Below, in pieces: positions 34,194-42,937 of a DNA stretch of 64,000 nucleotides. Position numbers and translations under genes: made by a program. Under the pieces are notes generated by a model. That model saw only the letters and a list, made by a program, of their open reading frames with translations, was not told the origin of the DNA and did no database searches. The DNA is from Yinghuangia seranimata (GTDB taxonomy: Bacteria; Actinomycetota; Actinomycetes; Streptomycetales; Streptomycetaceae): contig NZ_JASAOI010000037.1 in assembly GCF_029953285.1 (NCBI RefSeq), forward strand, positions 124,001-188,000, read 5' to 3'. Numbering within the stretch: position 1 is the stretch's first letter; every line of letters begins with the position of its first letter.

Positions 34194-34723
34194 TCCGCAA
34201 CCGGCTGCCGGAAGGACGCACCGGCCGTAGCGTCCGTCCCGCCGCGGACGGGCGCGCGGTCAGGCCGGGTGGTGTGGGAGCCGTGCAGGGCAGTCGGCTT
34301 TCCGGGATGATCGTCCGCGCCCTCTGGTTCGATGTGTGCTCCCGACACGCACCAGGAGCGGGCAACGCGCTTGACTCGCGATCGGCGTGCACTGCACCCC
34401 GCCGGTATCTGACGTGCGCCGCACGCCCTGTCGCGACGCGGTGAACCGCTGTCAGGACGGCGAGTTCGGCGTCCATCGGCGCAACGGCGGATCACCGTCC
34501 AGCGCCCACAGGAGCGGGTCGCGGACGAGCTGATGCCAGGGCGTCGATGTATCGCGGGCGTATCGGAAAACGCATACGTCACCGCAACTGTCTTCCGTCT
34601 TCAGTGGAGGCATGGACCGCGGCAGACGCTGACGGTCCCCGAGGGCGCCGCTCATACCTGAAATCGAACGGACCTATCCCCTCCGCGACCGCTCCCCAAG
34701 ATCTGTGCCAGAACCCAGAACTC
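34194..34723. other. Noncoding region carrying leader repeat copy B
   Basis: About 530 bases between the SUKH gene and the nested insertion sequences. The only identifiable content is the 82-bp leader repeat; small minus-strand frames across it are not supported as genes. Confidence 0.5.
34544..34627 (+). repeat. 82-bp dispersed leader repeat, copy B
   Basis: Inverted copy of 3225-3308. It retains GGAGGC before ATG at 34612 and the codons MDRGR, but the leader frame stops at once (TGA at 34630-34632) and no gene follows; the nested insertion sequences begin about 100 bases downstream. It may be the orphaned 5' end of a lost gene. Confidence 0.7.
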
Positions 34724-34774
34724 GGGTTCTGGGCTCAGGTTCTGTGGTGCGTGCACGCAGGCTGCACGCGGTGG

Positions 34775-36171
34775 GATGGCGTCCCATTGCGTGGTGTAGC
34801 GGATCTTGACGGGGGTGTGCGCTGTTTGTGTGCCGTGGTGTGCATCGGCTGCCGGTGAGCGCTCCCTGAACGCGCGAGTGCCATCGTGCAACTCTCCGAG
34901 GTGAACGGGCAGTTCGACCTTGGAGGTGCACGATGGCCTTGTCCCAGCATGACCTACTTCGCTTGCTTGAGTCACTACGTTCCGCTGATGGTCTTGAACT
35001 CGTCCGCTCCGCGGCCGAGCGTCTGCTCCAGGAACTGATCGAGGCCGAGGCCACCGCGCAGATCGGCGCCGAATGGGGCGAGCACACCGACACGCGCACC
35101 GCATACCGCAACGGCCACCGCGACAAGACCGTCACCAGCCAGGCCGGCGATCTGGAGCTGGCCATCCCGAAACTGCGGGCGGGGAGCTTCTTCCCCAGCC
35201 TGCTGGAGCGCCGCCGGCGCATCGACCAGGCCCTCTACGCGGTGGTCATGGAGGCCTACGTCCACGGGGTGTCCACCCGCTCGGTCGACGACCTGGTCTG
35301 CGCGCTGGGCTCGCACACCGGGATCTCCAAGAGCGAGGTCTCGCGGATCTGCGCGGGCCTGGACGAGCAGCTCGACGCGTTCCGCACCCGTCCGCTGGAC
35401 CACACCCGGTTCCCCTACCTCTACCTCGACGCGACCTACGTCAAGGCCCGCGTCGAACACCGGATCGTGTCCCAGGCCGTGGTCATCGCCACCGGCGTCA
35501 CCGAACACGGCGGCCGGGAAGTCCTCGGCGTCCAGGTCGGCGACAGCGAGACCGAGGCCTTCTGGACCGCGTTCCTGCGCTCCTTGCGGGCGCGCGGTCT
35601 CGCCGGGGTCCGCTTGGTCCTGTCCGACAGCCACGCCGGCCTGGTCGCGGCCGTCCGCGCCGTGATGATCGGAGCTGCCTGGCAGCGCTGCCGCGTCCAC
35701 TTCGTCCGCAACGTCTTCGCCGTCATCCCCAACGGCGCCGCCGAGATGGTCGCCGCGACCATCCGCACCATCTTCGCCCAGCCCACCGCCACCGCCGTCC
35801 GCACCCAACTCGACAGCGTCGCCGACCTGCTCGGCCACCAGTTCCCCAAGGTCAAGGACATGCTCCTCGACGCCAAGGAGGACCTCACCGCGTTCGCCGA
35901 CTTCCCCCACCAGCACTGGAAGAAGATCCAGTCGACGAACCCCCTCGAACGCCTCAACCGCGAGATCAAACGCCGCTCCGACGTCGTCCAGGTCTTCCCC
36001 AACACCGACGCCGTCACCCGCCTGGCCACCGCCGTCCTCGCCGAACACCACGACGAATGGATCGCCTTCCCCCGTCGCTACCTCTCCAGCGAGAGCATGA
36101 CCGGGCTCTATCCCGACAACCCCGCCCTCACCACCGACTGATCACCTACACCACAGCAAGGGACATGACCC
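34775..36171 (+). mobile_element. IS256-family insertion sequence
   Basis: About 1.4 kb with imperfect terminal inverted repeats: GTCCCATTGCGTGGTGTAG near 34781 on the left, and the inverse of TCCCTTGCTGTGGTGTAGG ending near 36170 on the right. It holds a single intact transposase gene. It inserted into an ISL3-type transposase whose reading frame resumes exactly after the right end. Confidence 0.8.
34933..36141 (+). CDS. IS256-family (mutator-type) transposase
   Basis: 402 residues, full family length. Pfam Transposase_mut organisation: N-terminal AERLLQELIEAEATAQIGAE and TAYRNGHRDKTVTSQAGD, catalytic first Asp in YLDATYVKARVEH, second Asp in VLSDSHAGLVAAV, and the Glu in STNPLERLNREIKRRSDVV. 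The ATG follows TTGGAGGTGCACG. No frameshift or stop is seen, so the element may still be active. Confidence 0.95.
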   Translation: MALSQHDLLRLLESLRSADGLELVRSAAERLLQELIEAEATAQIGAEWGEHTDTRTAYRNGHRDKTVTSQAGDLELAIPKLRAGSFFPSLLERRRRIDQALYAVVMEAYVHGVSTRSVDDLVCALGSHTGISKSEVSRICAGLDEQLDAFRTRPLDHTRFPYLYLDATYVKARVEHRIVSQAVVIATGVTEHGGREVLGVQVGDSETEAFWTAFLRSLRARGLAGVRLVLSDSHAGLVAAVRAVMIGAAWQRCRVHFVRNVFAVIPNGAAEMVAATIRTIFAQPTATAVRTQLDSVADLLGHQFPKVKDMLLDAKEDLTAFADFPHQHWKKIQSTNPLERLNREIKRRSDVVQVFPNTDAVTRLATAVLAEHHDEWIAFPRRYLSSESMTGLYPDNPALTTD

Positions 36172-36580
36172 GCGGTGGACGTTCGTCGAACAGTTTGCGG
36201 GGCTGACGCGGCGGTACGGTCAGCGCACCGAGCGCCTTAGGTCGGTGGTGATGGCCGTCGGGCTTGCGCTGGCGGGCCGCGGTGGTGCCCGTCTGGCACG
36301 CGTCTTCGGTGTCGCGATAGGCCGCAGCACTCTGTTACGCCTGGTCTGTGTGCTTCCCGAACCGGGGCTGGCCACCCCGCGTGCGGTCGGCATCGATGAG
36401 TACGCCACCCGCAAGGGTCGCACCTGCGGTGCCGTCATCATCGACCTCCAAACGCACCGGCCAATCGACATGCGGCCCGATCGTGAGACGTCCACGGTCG
36501 CCGCCTGGCTGAAGGAGCGACCCGGCATCGAAATCGTCTGCGGCGACCGGGCGCCGCTCTTCGCCGAAGCCGCCGCCGTC
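36172..36580 (+). pseudogene. ISL3-family transposase, C-terminal-half fragment
   Basis: Directly at the IS256 right end the frame reads RWTFVEQFAGLTRRYGQRT, then GIDEYATRKGRTCGAVIIDL (with the catalytic Asp), RPDRETSTVAAWLKERPGIE and VCGDRAPLFAEAA, matching the ISL3 transposase core. The N-terminal zinc-binding part is missing and similarity ends abruptly near 36580. The frame happens to continue into the next gene. Confidence 0.8.
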
Positions 36581-36661
36581 GTTGCCTGCAAGCGCGTTCT
36601 GATGGCGTGGCACTCTGCGGTTGCCAGCTGCATACGACACGAACACAGGAGTACTCCGCAC

Positions 36662-37057
36662 ATGACCAGCACATCGTCGGAGCGGAAGCTCGTGTTTGCC
36701 CAGGACATCACCCGCGAAGACGTCCGTGTGCTTGAGGAGTTCCTGCACACGCAACTTGGCCGAGTGTCCGACCGGGTGGGTGAGAGCGGCGAGACCGCCT
36801 TCGCGATCAACGCCCTGGTCAGCCTGGTTGCCGACTCGGCGGGACTGCTCCACATGCTGCTGAAGGTGAAGCAGCCCGATTGGTGGCAGAAAGCGATGAT
36901 CGTGAGCGAATGGCAGCGACTGCGCCTCATCGCCCACCCCTACAACCACTGCGACGGATTCGATCACGAACGTTGGTGGCGTCGCATCGATCGGTACGAC
37001 GCCGACGACACATTCATCACGCAGCGACGTTTGGCAACCGGCGACCCGCACGCATGA
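36662..37057 (+). CDS. Hypothetical passenger protein
   Basis: 131 residues from ATG at 36662, preceded by AGGAGTACTCC. Contains DITREDVRVLEEFLHTQL, LLHMLLKVKQPDWWQKAM and WQRLRLIAHPYNHCDGFDHE. It resembles helical proteins common on actinomycete phages and mobile islands, but no family name is certain. Located inside the outer terminal repeats of the ISL3-like remnant, so it may be a transposon passenger. Lower GC than surrounding genes supports transfer. Confidence 0.6.
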   Translation: MTSTSSERKLVFAQDITREDVRVLEEFLHTQLGRVSDRVGESGETAFAINALVSLVADSAGLLHMLLKVKQPDWWQKAMIVSEWQRLRLIAHPYNHCDGFDHERWWRRIDRYDADDTFITQRRLATGDPHA

Positions 37058-37436
37058 CTCTGAGTTGCCGGGCGCAGAGGGCACCACGGAACCTGAGCCA
37101 GAGCCCCAACTCGTGAACATCTCGCCATTGCGCAGGGAACTCAATCGCCAGTGGACGCATGGTCGTTGGCCCGACGCCGTCAGGCCTCGGCGGGGTACCG
37201 GACGCTACGACAGGTGATCCACGCCGCAAGGCTCCGAAGGAACAGATCCCCCTCATCGCGCCTACCACTGTCGTCGCCGCTGCGGCGCTGTCCGTGGTGG
37301 CGTGCGCCGCGCCGCGCCGACGGCAGCTGCGCCGCGTGAACACCGGTCTGCAGTTCAACGTGTCGGCGGCATGCTGTTCACGGATGGCACCTTGCCGGTG
37401 TGCGCTCGTCTCGGACAGCAGCATCCGCGGCCGATA
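37058..37436. other. Intergenic stretch with IS terminal repeat
   Basis: About 380 bases. Contains the right terminal repeat copy at 37082-37107. No gene is supported; the frame upstream of the next gene start is Arg/Ala-rich and without a ribosome site. Confidence 0.5.
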
Positions 37437-38906
37437 ATGTCTGGCTTCATGGATCTACCGACGGTCACGGCCGAGGCCCGGCGACGCATTCTCAAGGGGG
37501 TGGCACGCAGTCCTGCCGCGCCCGACCGCGTCCTGCACCGCCTCATGCGGAAGCCCTGGGCAGCGACGGAGATCGCCGGCCGTCGTCAGCAGATGACCGA
37601 ACAACTCGCCACCGCTCTCCTGGAGACGGGCAACAACCAGGTAGCGGCCGCGCTCGGCCGTAACAGGGACCTTCCCACCCCGGTCCGCTGGCGGCTCGCC
37701 GCCCACGCTGACGCCAAGGTGCGCAGTACGGCAGTCCGGCGGTTCGCATGGCCCCCGGCCAAGCCGGGCTGCGAGATATCCGTCGCCTTGCTGACCCATC
37801 TGGCGGCTGACGTCGACCCTGAGGTGCGGTCCGAGGTCGCCGGTCACAACAACACACCGGATGACGTGCGCACAAGGCTGGCTTCTGATCCGGTCGTGGA
37901 GGTTCGGGTCGCCGTAGCGACCTGGTGGAAGACACCGACGGCGGACGTCCGCCGAGCCCTGCTGTCGGATCCTGAGCCCCTGGTCCGAAAGGCGGCCTGC
38001 TCGCCCTGGCATCCCGTCCCGCCTGCGGACCTCCGCCCGAGGCTGCTCGCCATGGCGGAGACGCGGCCGCTCGTAGCACCCCACGTCAGCCTCACGCCCG
38101 CACTTGCGGCGGCGCTCGCCCGCGACCCCGACGAGGAGGTACGCGCCGCCGTGGTGGGCAACCCCGATCTGCCGCAGGCTCTGCGCGATGAGCTCGCCGC
38201 CGAACGCAACGCCCTGGTGCGGTACTCGCTTCTGGTCGCGCCGCACACCCCCGCCGAGACCCGCGAACGGTTGTACGAGGAAGTACGCGCCGGAGCCGAC
38301 GACGACGACGAGTGGTTCATCGTTGACGGGCTTCTCCCGGCGGCCTGGATGAGCCGCGATTTGAACTGGCTGCGAAAGGTATCTCCAGACGAGCGGCTGA
38401 CGCTCGCGGGCTCCCCCCTGGCCTTCCTGCGCTGCGGCGTGGCCTCATGGTCCGATGACCTCCCCGAGGAGGCCGTGAAGCGCTTGCTCAACGATCCGGA
38501 CCCTCAGGTGCAGAAGGTCGCTGCCCTCTGCGCAGCATCCCCGTCGGCGGAGGACCTTGAGCGGATCGTCTGGGAACACGGGGATCATCGCAAGGTCCGC
38601 CCCGGAATCCTGGGACGGTCCGACTTCCCGTCGCAGGCATACCTGCGGTTCGCGACGTCCGAACGGGCACAGCTGCGAGCCGCAGCCGCAACGGCCGCCC
38701 TGCCGGCGGACATCCTGGAGAAGCTCGCCGCCGACGTCGAGCCGCGGGTCCGTGCCGCGGCCGCCGGCAATCCCAGCCTGCCCTTGCGGTGCCTTGCGCC
38801 GCTTCTCGCCGACGAGCAGCGCAACGTGGCCGAGGAAGCCGGCGCCTCCGCCCACATGCCCGTGGAGTGGATGGACGCCCTGCTGGCCGCCGAGGGCATG
38901 GAGTAG
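37437..38906 (+). CDS. HEAT/leucine-rich-repeat-variant protein
   Basis: 489 residues made almost wholly of tandem alpha-helical repeats of about 25 residues with the core V-R-x-x-V-A-x-N/H-x-x-x-P-x-x-x-R-x-x-L-A-x-D: e.g. EVRSEVAGHNNTPDDVRTRL, EVRAAVVGNPDLPQALRDEL, RVRAAAAGNPSLPLRCLAPL. This is the leucine-rich-repeat-variant type seen in streptomycete hypotheticals. No enzymatic domain; probably a protein-interaction scaffold. ATG at 37437 or 37449 are both possible; neither has a strong ribosome site. Confidence 0.85.
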   Translation: MSGFMDLPTVTAEARRRILKGVARSPAAPDRVLHRLMRKPWAATEIAGRRQQMTEQLATALLETGNNQVAAALGRNRDLPTPVRWRLAAHADAKVRSTAVRRFAWPPAKPGCEISVALLTHLAADVDPEVRSEVAGHNNTPDDVRTRLASDPVVEVRVAVATWWKTPTADVRRALLSDPEPLVRKAACSPWHPVPPADLRPRLLAMAETRPLVAPHVSLTPALAAALARDPDEEVRAAVVGNPDLPQALRDELAAERNALVRYSLLVAPHTPAETRERLYEEVRAGADDDDEWFIVDGLLPAAWMSRDLNWLRKVSPDERLTLAGSPLAFLRCGVASWSDDLPEEAVKRLLNDPDPQVQKVAALCAASPSAEDLERIVWEHGDHRKVRPGILGRSDFPSQAYLRFATSERAQLRAAAATAALPADILEKLAADVEPRVRAAAAGNPSLPLRCLAPLLADEQRNVAEEAGASAHMPVEWMDALLAAEGME

Positions 38907-38927
38907 CCAGCGTATCGCTTCCTTCTC

Positions 38928-39764
38928 TCAGCCCTCGTAGCGGGCGAGCCTCCGACGCAGCACGAGGTTCTCACCCTGCGCGACCCCCAGGGCCTTCCGA
39001 AGCTTCGCCACCTCTTCCCGACAAGCTTGTCGCTTGACCGTTGAGGCGGCCTTGGGCCGCGGCGAGTGATCGGGCGAGGAACAGCTGTGCATGCGCGGCG
39101 ATGACGATCCACGTCCAGCGGTCGGCGGATTCGGGATCGCGGAGCCGCAGCGCGGTCCAACCGAGGGTCTGCTTGAACAGACGGAACGTGTGCTCGATGT
39201 CGAACCTCCGTAGGAACGCCTGCCAGCAGCGGTCGACGTCCGCAGGCGTCGCATCCGTCTTGGAGCACCACAGCCAGACCGGCTTCGGGGTGCCGCCTTT
39301 GGGCAGGTCGACTTGGAGGTGCCGGATGACCGTCCCGGAGATCATCGGGAGTTCGTCGCTGTGGCGGACCCACGCACATCGGCGGGTCAGCCGCGGGTGG
39401 AGCCGGTCCCAGGCCGTTGCCCGCGCGGTGCCATAGCGGGAGGTTTCGGTAGTGGTGACGGCCTGGGGTTCGCCCCGTGTGTCGGGCTTGCCGAACATGA
39501 ACTCGCCGCCGTGCTTGGGCGGTCAGCCACCTCGAGGTGGATGGGCGTACTTCGGTGTCGGGCGCCGAAGGACGCGGTCCGAGCGCATTCGCCCGAGCAC
39601 CTCGACCGGCAGGTCGGCCAGCAGGTAAGAATTGCCCGGCGGTTACCAGCCTCTCGACAACCACGCGGATCTGCATGGTGGTCGCCTCGGCGACGTCCTC
39701 GCCCGGTCCGAGACGGACCGCGACCGGCCCGGGCTGGTGTCCGCGTTTGGTCGCAGCCACTTAG
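38928..39764 (-). pseudogene. Decayed transposase (NF041680-like family)
   Basis: Reading leftwards: PVAVRLGPGEDVAEATTMQI, VVERLVTAGQ, then an internal deletion with frameshift, LLADLPVEVLGRMRSDRVLR, an in-frame TGA, KHGGEFMFGKPDTRGEPQAV, HPRLTRR and DVDRCWQAFLRRFDIEHTFR...LGWTALRLRDP. These match a common streptomycete transposase of about 450 residues. The 3' end (38928-39050) switches to another frame, KRQACREEVAKLRKALGVAQ..., a coiled coil like the tail of TnpC/DUF6262 proteins, so two elements appear joined. Not functional. Confidence 0.75.
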
Positions 39765-39839
39765 AGCGTTTCCCCCTCGGGGGTACGTTCGGTGCCGGAG
39801 CAGATCGCTGCTCTGGGGTCTGGTGGCGATTCTTGGCGG

Positions 39840-40385
39840 CTACCAACCGATTTCGCCCGGGCCCAGCATTCGCAGCCCCGCCTGCTCGGCCAGCCACTCG
39901 GCACGCCGGTCGCCTTCGGCAATGCTCCATTTCACGTGGACGTAGACCCGGTGTCCGACAGCGGGCTGCGACCGGTAGATGCCCGCGCAGTTGAGCATCA
40001 GTTGCACCTCGGAGTACTCGTCCCGGCGCGGCAGGCCGAGTTCAGGGACCTCAGGCCACGCGACTTCCCATCCGACGGCGGCGATCAGATGGCCGGCCGC
40101 GTCGAGGAACGGCGCTTCGACGCCCTGCTTGGACCAGTACATCGCTTCCAGCTCCCACCAGCCCGGACGCGCCGTTCCCTCACCGCACTGCGAGATCGTC
40201 ACGGGTGTATCGGGCTCCGACAGGATGCCCAGCAGCCCGTCGAGCACCGGTCTCTCCGGCGCGTCCGCCCACAACGTGGTGTGCACATCGCCCGTATCGG
40301 CCAGGGCCAGCAGCCGCTGGGCGGCATCGTGCGCCGCTCCCAGGTCGTCGGACTCGAACACCGGAAAGTACCTGGTCTGCCCCAT
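39840..40385 (-). CDS. Hypothetical protein
   Basis: 181 residues. N-terminus MGQTRYFPVFESDDLGAAHD; middle GWWELEAMYWSKQGVEAPF; C-terminus GHRVYVHVKWSIAEGDRRAE and WLAEQAGLRMLGPGEIGW. Soluble, acidic, with several tryptophans. It looks intact and conserved-type, but I do not recognise the family. It sits between two decayed transposases in the island. Confidence 0.65.
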   Translation of the reverse strand: MGQTRYFPVFESDDLGAAHDAAQRLLALADTGDVHTTLWADAPERPVLDGLLGILSEPDTPVTISQCGEGTARPGWWELEAMYWSKQGVEAPFLDAAGHLIAAVGWEVAWPEVPELGLPRRDEYSEVQLMLNCAGIYRSQPAVGHRVYVHVKWSIAEGDRRAEWLAEQAGLRMLGPGEIGW

Positions 40386-40506
40386 ACCCGCAGATCCTGC
40401 CAGGCCACGTTCGGGACACTTGGGCGGCCTCGCGGTACGGTCCGTCGTCGGTCAACCTGGTGGCCGGGAGGCTGGCGGCGGACGTCGGCGACATGTCAGA
40501 GCTGGT

Positions 40507-40740
40507 TCAGGCGCCGCGCCTGTTCGGGGTGTTCTCGCGGGTGAGGCGTCGGCTCATGAGGTCGATCGGAGCGATGCGCTTCGGTTTCGTAGTCACGGGC
40601 GAGTCGCCGGTGGTGCATGAGCCGGCCGAGGGTGCGTTCGACGATCCAGCGCCAGGCGATGACCTTGAACCCGCGTGTCCGGTCGTCGGGGCCGCGTCGA
40701 ACGACGTGGACGTCGATGCCGAGTTCGGTGCTGGTTGCGG
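40507..40740 (-). pseudogene. IS5-family transposase, C-terminal remnant
   Basis: TELGIDVHVVRRGPDDRTRG, FKVIAWRWIVERTLGRLMHH and RRLARDYET match the C-terminus of IS5-type transposases (R-W-V-V-E-R-T-F...H-R-R-L-x-R-D-Y-E). After RDYET the family sequence continues only in another frame (IDLMSRRLTREN), so there is a deletion or frameshift. The 5' two-thirds are gone. Confidence 0.75.
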
Positions 40741-40819
40741 TAGCCGGTGCAGGGTTCTGACCTGCGTTGGTGCGGCGGCGTTCGCGTGGGGGCGCCGCTG
40801 TTCGCGTACTACCTGAACC

Positions 40820-41190
40820 TTCGTCGACCACCTCGGGCTGCGGCGGCGACTCCAGGACACTCGTGACGTGGGTACTGGCCCGCCAACGCGCGAGCGGCCG
40901 TGGGCATCCTGCGAGAGCGTCTCCTGTCGGTGAGCAGGCTTCGTTGGGGCACCACAGCAGTGGCAGCAGGTCGCAGCCCTCGGGGAAGAACATGGTGGGT
41001 GCGTCTCGCGCGAAGACCTGCAGCAACGGCTGGTAGGCATTGGGCCCGTCATGCTCGGATGACGCCGTGCACCACGGCCACGGTTCGTCCGCGGGCCACA
41101 GCAGCGGCCCGCTCACGGACGAGTTGCGCACACCGGGGTTGCCGCGCTGCGGGTGCGCGAGCTTAGAACCCGAGGCCGACACAGCCGTTT
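40820..41190 (-). pseudogene. Truncated conserved streptomycete protein (DUF1963-like)
   Basis: The frame contains HPQRGNPGVRNSSVSGPLLW, PADEPWPWC, YQPLLQVFARDAPTMFFPEG and CDLLPLLWCPNEACS, a pattern of actinomycete proteins that normally run about 300 residues. It lacks a clear start and runs without a stop into the IS5-type remnant, so the 3' end appears replaced by the insertion-sequence fragment. Confidence 0.5.
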
Positions 41191-41261
41191 TCTCCGCTTC
41201 TGCGAAACGCTGGCTACGGCCATCGACTACGGGCCTCGCAAGCACGCGGGGGCGCAGGAGC

Positions 41262-41552
41262 TCAGCCTGTCGGCTTCGCGGGCTCGTCCGCTACCAGTCC
41301 GCACGCATAGGGAAACAAGCGCAACCGGTAGCCCCAGTCCGGGTTCGGTGAGCCGTCGGCCATCTCATTGAGCACGTGGACAAGCCGTTCCTGCTGTTCG
41401 GCCGGCAGGTCCTCCAGGACCCAGGCCACGCTCTCCAGCATCTTCACGGCCGAGTCAGGGTCCACCTCGTGGTCGTCGCAACCCTCCAGCCACGACACGA
41501 TCCCCACGACAAGGCCGGCGAGCACCGGCACCAACGGATCTCTCTCGCTCAC
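41262..41552 (-). CDS. Hypothetical protein
   Basis: 96 residues. Hydrophobic N-terminal third (VPVLAGLVVGIVSWLEGCDD), then helical MLESVAWVLEDLPAEQQERL and VHVLNEMADGSPNPDWGYRL. It appears intact. The family is not recognised; it may be an immunity-type or small structural protein given its island setting. Confidence 0.6.
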   Translation of the reverse strand: MSERDPLVPVLAGLVVGIVSWLEGCDDHEVDPDSAVKMLESVAWVLEDLPAEQQERLVHVLNEMADGSPNPDWGYRLRLFPYACGLVADEPAKPTG

Positions 41553-41602
41553 CCTGGCAGGTTATCCACGCGGCCTGACAAGCCGAAGATCACCAACAGC
41601 AT

Positions 41603-41622
41603 CCAGAACTTGAGCCGGAGCC
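41603..41622. repeat. Additional copy of the IS terminal repeat
   Basis: CCAGAACTTGAGCCGGAGCC matches the terminal repeat at 33241-33262 with one internal change. It marks the right border of the island region that holds all five copies. Confidence 0.6.
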
Positions 41623-41808
41623 TGTGAACTGAGAACGTTTGCGCCCCGTTTCGGGGAACGCTCGGGCCCCGGCGGCGGCCGGGGTGTTCAGGAGTTCTGG
41701 AAACGCCTGTGGTCGGGCGGCCGTGGTGGTGTCACCGGCTTCGGGTGCTGCGGCTCGCTCGCGCGAGGGAGAAGCGGGTTGGGGCAGCAGAGGTACAGGG
41801 GCGGCGGT

Positions 41809-42684
41809 TCAGAAGGGTGGCGGCAGGTCGTCGTCGGGCCACCAACACGGGAGGTCGTCACCGGGTGGGGTGCTTGGCGTTGTCGGCAGCGGGGGAACGG
41901 GGTAGGCGAACCGTAGGCCGTGGACGAGTTGCCGCACGGTGCTCAGCAGACCGTGGTGACGGGCGAACCACGGCACCTCGTCCAGGACCTTCTCCGTGTC
42001 GGCGACGACGAAGGAGTCGACCACGGCGCGCAGGGAGTCCGGGACGGGGTCGTCGGTGAGGCAGAGCCAGCCGAGGGCGGCCGCGACGCGCGTGTCCGCC
42101 GGCTGGTCCGGGTCGGGCCACAGGGCGCCGAGCCAGTCGGCGGTGTCGGGGCCGCGGTGGCTGCGGGCGAGTTCCGCGCAGGCCAGGACGAGTGCGGCGC
42201 GGACCGCGGGCACCTGCTCGGTGGCCAGCCGGGCCCGCAGGGCGGCCGTGACGAGGTCGGCGTGGTCGATCACGGTTGCGAGCGTGTCGGCGGCGGCGGT
42301 CCGCACGTCCGGGGCGGGATCGTGGAGCAGGGCCAGGAGCAGGTCGGTGTCGGCGGTGATGGCCAGGCGTGACGCTTCGATGGTCCAGGTCATCAGGTAG
42401 CCGTCGCAGGAGAAACGCCAGCCCGGACGGTCGGTGACCAGGAACGAGTCGCGGGTCGCCCCGTAGTCGCCGTGGCGGGCCACGGCGGCGGCCAGGCGCA
42501 AGGCGCGGACGCGGCACGGTGTCGCCGGGGTGGCGGCCAGGCGCAGCAGGAACGGGACGAGCAGCGGGGCGCTGGCGTTGACCTCGTAATCCGGGAACAG
42601 GTGCCTCGTCAGGTCGACCAGTGCGCGGCCGGCCGTCTCGGGGTCGGCGGAGCAGGCCTGCACGAGCAGGCGCTTCACCAGCAT
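41809..42684 (-). CDS. HEAT-repeat protein
   Basis: 291 residues. Helical repeats: CRVRALRLAAAVARHGDYGA, DVRTAAADTLATVIDHADLV, AVRAALVLACAELARSHRGP, DTRVAAALGWLCLTDD. ATG at 42684 was chosen because the upstream extension is Arg-rich and the region resembles start MLVKRLLVQACSADPETAGR; the upstream site GGCGAGGGA is weak. It probably acts as a scaffold. No catalytic motif. Confidence 0.8.
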   Translation of the reverse strand: MLVKRLLVQACSADPETAGRALVDLTRHLFPDYEVNASAPLLVPFLLRLAATPATPCRVRALRLAAAVARHGDYGATRDSFLVTDRPGWRFSCDGYLMTWTIEASRLAITADTDLLLALLHDPAPDVRTAAADTLATVIDHADLVTAALRARLATEQVPAVRAALVLACAELARSHRGPDTADWLGALWPDPDQPADTRVAAALGWLCLTDDPVPDSLRAVVDSFVVADTEKVLDEVPWFARHHGLLSTVRQLVHGLRFAYPVPPLPTTPSTPPGDDLPCWWPDDDLPPPF

Positions 42685-42881
42685 TCCCTCGCCTGGGCCG
42701 TGGCCCTGCCGTGAACAAAGCCACGGCCGCGCCGCTGCGTCGACGGGTCCGTCCGCTCGACGCCGGGTCGGCGCCGACGCGACAGCCGTGGCGCGCCGTG
42801 GGCGGCTCCTGACCGAGCGTGGGCCGGGTGACCGCCCGGCGTCGCTGACCGTTGTCGACCGGTGTGTCGCACGCGTCACCG

Positions 42882-42910
42882 TTGCGTCGGATACCCCCCA
42901 CCCGTACGGT
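42882..42910 (+). promoter_or_regulatory. Promoter of arsR-CDF operon, leaderless
   Basis: -35 TTGCGT (42882-42887) and -10 TACGGT (42905-42910) are separated by exactly 17 bp. The ATG of the regulator lies 8 bases after the -10, so transcription is expected to start at or next to the start codon. Confidence 0.72.
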
Positions 42911-42913
42911 AGG

Positions 42914-42937
42914 ACATATGAAGACCTCTTCAGATGT
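42914..42937. promoter_or_regulatory. ArsR/SmtB operator overlapping the start codon
   Basis: ACATATGAAGA (42914-42924) and TCTTCAGATGT (42927-42937) form an 11-2-11 inverted repeat with one mismatch, the geometry of ArsR/SmtB operators. The first arm contains the ATG at 42918. Confidence 0.78.

Larger units (their letters stand above)
34724..37107. mobile_element. ISL3-like element remnant, interrupted by IS256-family element
   Basis: The outer repeats match over their inner 18 bases with one mismatch: GGCTCAGGTTCTGTGGTG at the left end (34732-34749) and its inverse at 37082-37099. Inside are, in order, the IS256-family element, the 3' part of an ISL3-type transposase and a passenger gene. 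The original element appears to have lost its 5' transposase half when the IS256 element inserted. Confidence 0.55.

Noticed and set aside
34452-34655. A 67-codon minus-strand gene containing PPLKTED and cysteines, matched by a frame at 3.2 kb
   Set aside because: I considered a conserved cysteine-rich peptide. The DNA identity is highest outside codon-level constraint, changes are mostly non-synonymous, and the opposite strand shows a ribosome site and start, so a leader element fits better.
36245-37057. A single 270-residue gene spanning the ISL3 fragment and the next gene
   Set aside because: The first half is the middle of a transposase and the second half has its own ribosome site and ATG at 36662; the shared frame is coincidence.
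40496-41245. A 249-residue intact gene
   Set aside because: The frame joins part of a conserved streptomycete protein to the C-terminus of an IS5 transposase; a fused functional protein is implausible.
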